Assembly: GCF_014356525.2 (NCBI RefSeq)
Contig: NC_052508.1
Coordinates: 60,267,800-60,331,799, forward strand
Direction: 5' to 3'
DNA from: Nilaparvata lugens
Taxonomy: Eukaryota > Arthropoda > Insecta > Hemiptera > Delphacidae
Length of the DNA stretch: 64,000 nucleotides
The translations under genes and the position numbers were made by a program. This document shows, in pieces, positions 62,078 to 64,000 of this stretch (position 1 is the stretch's first letter; every line of letters starts with the position of its first letter). The notes under the pieces were generated by a model. The model was not told the origin of the DNA, did no database searches, and was given only the letters and a program-made list of their open reading frames with translations.

Positions 62078-63034
62078 ATGCCGTCTTACCGTACCTCCTT
62101 CACCGACGAGGTCCTTCGCGAGATGGAGCGTCTCTCCCTCAGTGATAAAGGGAGATTCCTGCCTTTCCAGGCCCTTCGTACCCGGCATGTGGGGCGTACC
62201 CCAGAGGGACTACGGGATGTGTTGAGGAACATGAGGAGAGACACCCTCCTTGGTATCCCCCTGGTGCGGCGAGGAGGCATCGCTCTCACCGTGGTCAATA
62301 GTAAGGAGGGTACCACTACCATCCTTGACCCGGGGCACCGAACTATGCCTGAAGATTTCGACGCCGTCCATGCAGTTACGTCAAAATACTGCCAGGTGAA
62401 GAGGCTGCAGCACATCCAGGCGTGGGACGTGCGGTGTTTTCGCCACATTCGCGAGGGACTGACCCGGTGGCAAACCGAGCGACTCATCGGTCACCAGCTT
62501 CTACGACTGTTGCAGCAGCGGACCCCTCCCGAGGATGCCATGGTGGAGGCTGCCTCGCGCGAGCTTTTTGACCTTTTTCCCGCTTTGAGGACTGGCCGCG
62601 ATCGGGATGTAGTTGCTACAACCAGCCTCCCCACACCCGAGACCCCAGTCAACACCGGTAGAGCCGAGGTGCCCTTACCCTCAACCTCCGCTACAGCAGC
62701 CTCCAAGATGGAGATGGTTCCTGAAGTCTTGACGGAGGACGAGGATGCCCTCCTAGAGGGTGGTGGAGGCGACTTCTCCATTTCGCCGGCCTATGGAACG
62801 CCCGAGGAGGTCACGGAGCCCCCAGCGCCATCCTGCACCGTGACGCAGCCGATTTACCAGCTCACCCCACCCCTCTCTGGGTTCAGGAGAGGGGTCTCAC
62901 GGAGGCTTGGGGAGCACCACCCGCGGAGTCACGCGGCGTCCCCAAGGTTTCGGACGAATCCCCCGCTACCGGTGACCAACATCCACCGCCTCTTCACCGG
63001 TTCAGCTCGACCCCTTCGGAAGTGCCGGAGGTGA
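62078..63034 (+). CDS. unrecognised GC-rich ORF, 318 codons
   Basis: Begins MPSYRTSFTDEVLREMERLS after a 453-bp tandem duplication. The first 190 residues look like an Arg/Leu-rich globular domain (LRTRHVGRTPEGLRDVLRNM, FRHIREGLTRWQTERL); the rest is Pro/Thr/Glu-rich and probably disordered. A TGA ends it at 63032-63034, but the same frame stays open to 63259 and ends in a basic tail (RPRSGRPRIRVRLPDGRRAW), so the original protein may have been about 393 residues. GC-rich codons in an AT-rich region suggest a mobile-element protein, possibly gag-like. I cannot name a family. Confidence 0.45.
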   Translation: MPSYRTSFTDEVLREMERLSLSDKGRFLPFQALRTRHVGRTPEGLRDVLRNMRRDTLLGIPLVRRGGIALTVVNSKEGTTTILDPGHRTMPEDFDAVHAVTSKYCQVKRLQHIQAWDVRCFRHIREGLTRWQTERLIGHQLLRLLQQRTPPEDAMVEAASRELFDLFPALRTGRDRDVVATTSLPTPETPVNTGRAEVPLPSTSATAASKMEMVPEVLTEDEDALLEGGGGDFSISPAYGTPEEVTEPPAPSCTVTQPIYQLTPPLSGFRRGVSRRLGEHHPRSHAASPRFRTNPPLPVTNIHRLFTGSARPLRKCRR

Positions 63035-63319
63035 TGGTGGTTTCCTCCGGGGGAGGAAGAGGAAGCACCCCTGCCACCACCCATACAGTTGACTGCCGCC
63101 GACCGCGGACGGGGCCTCGCCCTGGTAACCATCGGAGACCGGCCCACCGTGAAGAAAGTGACTCAACAGTCCTTCCGAGTTGGCAGACGCCCTCGCTCAG
63201 GTCGCCCGAGGATCAGAGTGCGCCTTCCTGATGGACGTCGCGCTTGGGTGAAGCCGTGAGCGCTTCATAGGCCTGAAGTAGGGCAGTGCGAGAGCACGGC
63301 ATCGTTTCAGTGCAATATC

Positions 63320-63398
63320 TCTACTTCAAACTGTCAGCATTGGTTGAATGGGAAGTATTGATGTTCTATATGGACAATACTGACATTTTAAAGTAAAT
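63320..63398 (+). mobile_element. small MITE (TGTCAGCATT family)
   Basis: CTACTTCAAACTGTCAGCAT … ACAATACTGACATTTTAAAG, between the GC-rich ORF and Aarsd1. Confidence 0.7.
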
Positions 63399-63565
63399 TT
63401 TACAATGTTTGTTAAATCGAATATCAGATTTCCATCAATTTTAGATGAACCAATTTTTACTTGAGTAGAGATATATGATGCACGGGACTATAGAAGGGGT
63501 CATAGAATAAGTAACTGGTATGGTAGAACTTGACATATTATTTATTCTACAAACATTTTTTATTC

Positions 63566-63683
63566 TCATTCGAAATACTTTTCAATCAGTTCAATAGCTT
63601 TGTTTCTCAGTTTTAGACTTTTAACTTTGGCTTGATACTTCGGGCCTTTGCCAGCACCCTTTCCTTCTAAAACCTCGCAAATT
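63566..63683 (-). CDS. Aarsd1: alanyl-tRNA editing protein Aarsd1-like, last coding exon
   Basis: Read on the minus strand, a T-rich acceptor (TTTGTTTCAG, just right of 63683) leads into ICEVLEGKGAGKGPKYQAKV and ends IELIEKYFE then TGA at 63566-63568. The GKGAGK- core followed by a short basic helix is the C-terminal signature of AlaX/AARSD1 proteins, which hydrolyse Ser- or Gly-mischarged tRNA-Ala in the cytosol. Thirty-eight whole residues plus a split codon are in view; upstream exons would lie beyond the mariner element and outside the window. AATAAA signals follow the stop on this strand. It converges on the multiplexin side of the window. Confidence 0.72.
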
Positions 63684-63819
63684 CTGAAACAAAAAAACCA
63701 TACTTTGAAAATCTAGAAACTTTAATCATGTGTGATACTCATTTCACAGAAGTGGGATACTTTCGTAGTGCACTGGTATACTAGTCAGAAATATACTCAA
63801 GAGAAAAGTAATAAACATA

Positions 63820-64000
63820 CGTGGGTTGTCTCAAAAGTAAGTTACACTATTGAATAAAATATTAAATAACACACAGAATTTGTTTAAGAGGTTTTATTTG
63901 AGAAACTACATATAAGTTATTTTTCTACATAATCTCATTTAATTTCAATAAATTCTTGGTATCGTGGTATAAGTTTTTTTAATCCAGTGCCGCCAAACTG
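63820..64000 (-). mobile_element. mariner-like element, transposase C-terminus and terminal repeat
   Basis: Right after a TA at 63818-63819 comes a mariner-style terminus (GGGTTGTCTCAAAAGTAAGTTAC). On the minus strand, from the window edge, the frame reads GLKKLIPRYQEFIEIK, a stop (63935-63937), then DYVEK and TAA at 63917, matching the end of mariner transposases with one premature stop. The element continues past the window. Confidence 0.72.

Overview
The window comes from an AT-rich, repeat-dense insect nuclear genome. The repeat content (RTE-like fragments, a mariner tail, DUF7869-type proteins, many foldback MITEs) suggests a hemipteran, perhaps a planthopper; the species is an inference. 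Genes are intron-rich. Most long open frames here are transposon remnants or low-complexity DNA.

Main gene: a plus-strand multiplexin (collagen XV/XVIII type), modelled from about 14.7 kb to 52.4 kb. I assembled 30 coding exons that join in frame at every junction, giving about 1027 residues. In order they encode: a signal-peptide exon (14694-14771, tentative), acidic Ser-Gly exons with likely glycosaminoglycan sites, a small cysteine cluster, an interrupted Gly-X-Y collagen region (27.8-41.9 kb), a short coiled coil, the multiplexin trimerisation domain (43.8-44.8 kb), a Pro/Thr-rich hinge, a four-cysteine endostatin domain (47.6-50.5 kb) and a basic tail with eight arginines. No laminin-G/thrombospondin-N exon was found, so this is either a short isoform or the long N-terminus lies outside. 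Several exons are tiny (9, 15, 18 and 33 nt), all phase 0. Two near-identical 15-nt exons sit side by side just before endostatin.

Left part, 1-14.6 kb: no intact host gene recognised. It holds repeat tails, pyrimidine-rich repeats, a decayed DUF7869-family gene or element (5.4-8.7 kb) that splits one of those repeats, and an RTE-type reverse-transcriptase fragment (12.0-12.6 kb).

Multiplexin introns are full of mobile DNA: a 374-bp identical direct repeat around a second RTE fragment, a 275-bp MITE in two copies (one with a nested LINE and a later tandem duplication), a tRNA-headed SINE with a 30-bp target-site duplication, long foldbacks, and a roughly 80-bp MITE family repeated about a dozen times over the window.

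Right part, 52.4-64 kb: likely 3' UTR and intergenic DNA, a broken Ty3/gypsy-like element that kept gag, protease and an integrase tail but lost RT/RNase H/integrase core (57.3-60.0 kb), a 453-bp tandem duplication followed by an unrecognised GC-rich ORF (62.1-63.3 kb), the last coding exon of a minus-strand alanyl-tRNA editing protein (Aarsd1-like, 63566-63683), and the end of a mariner element running off the window.
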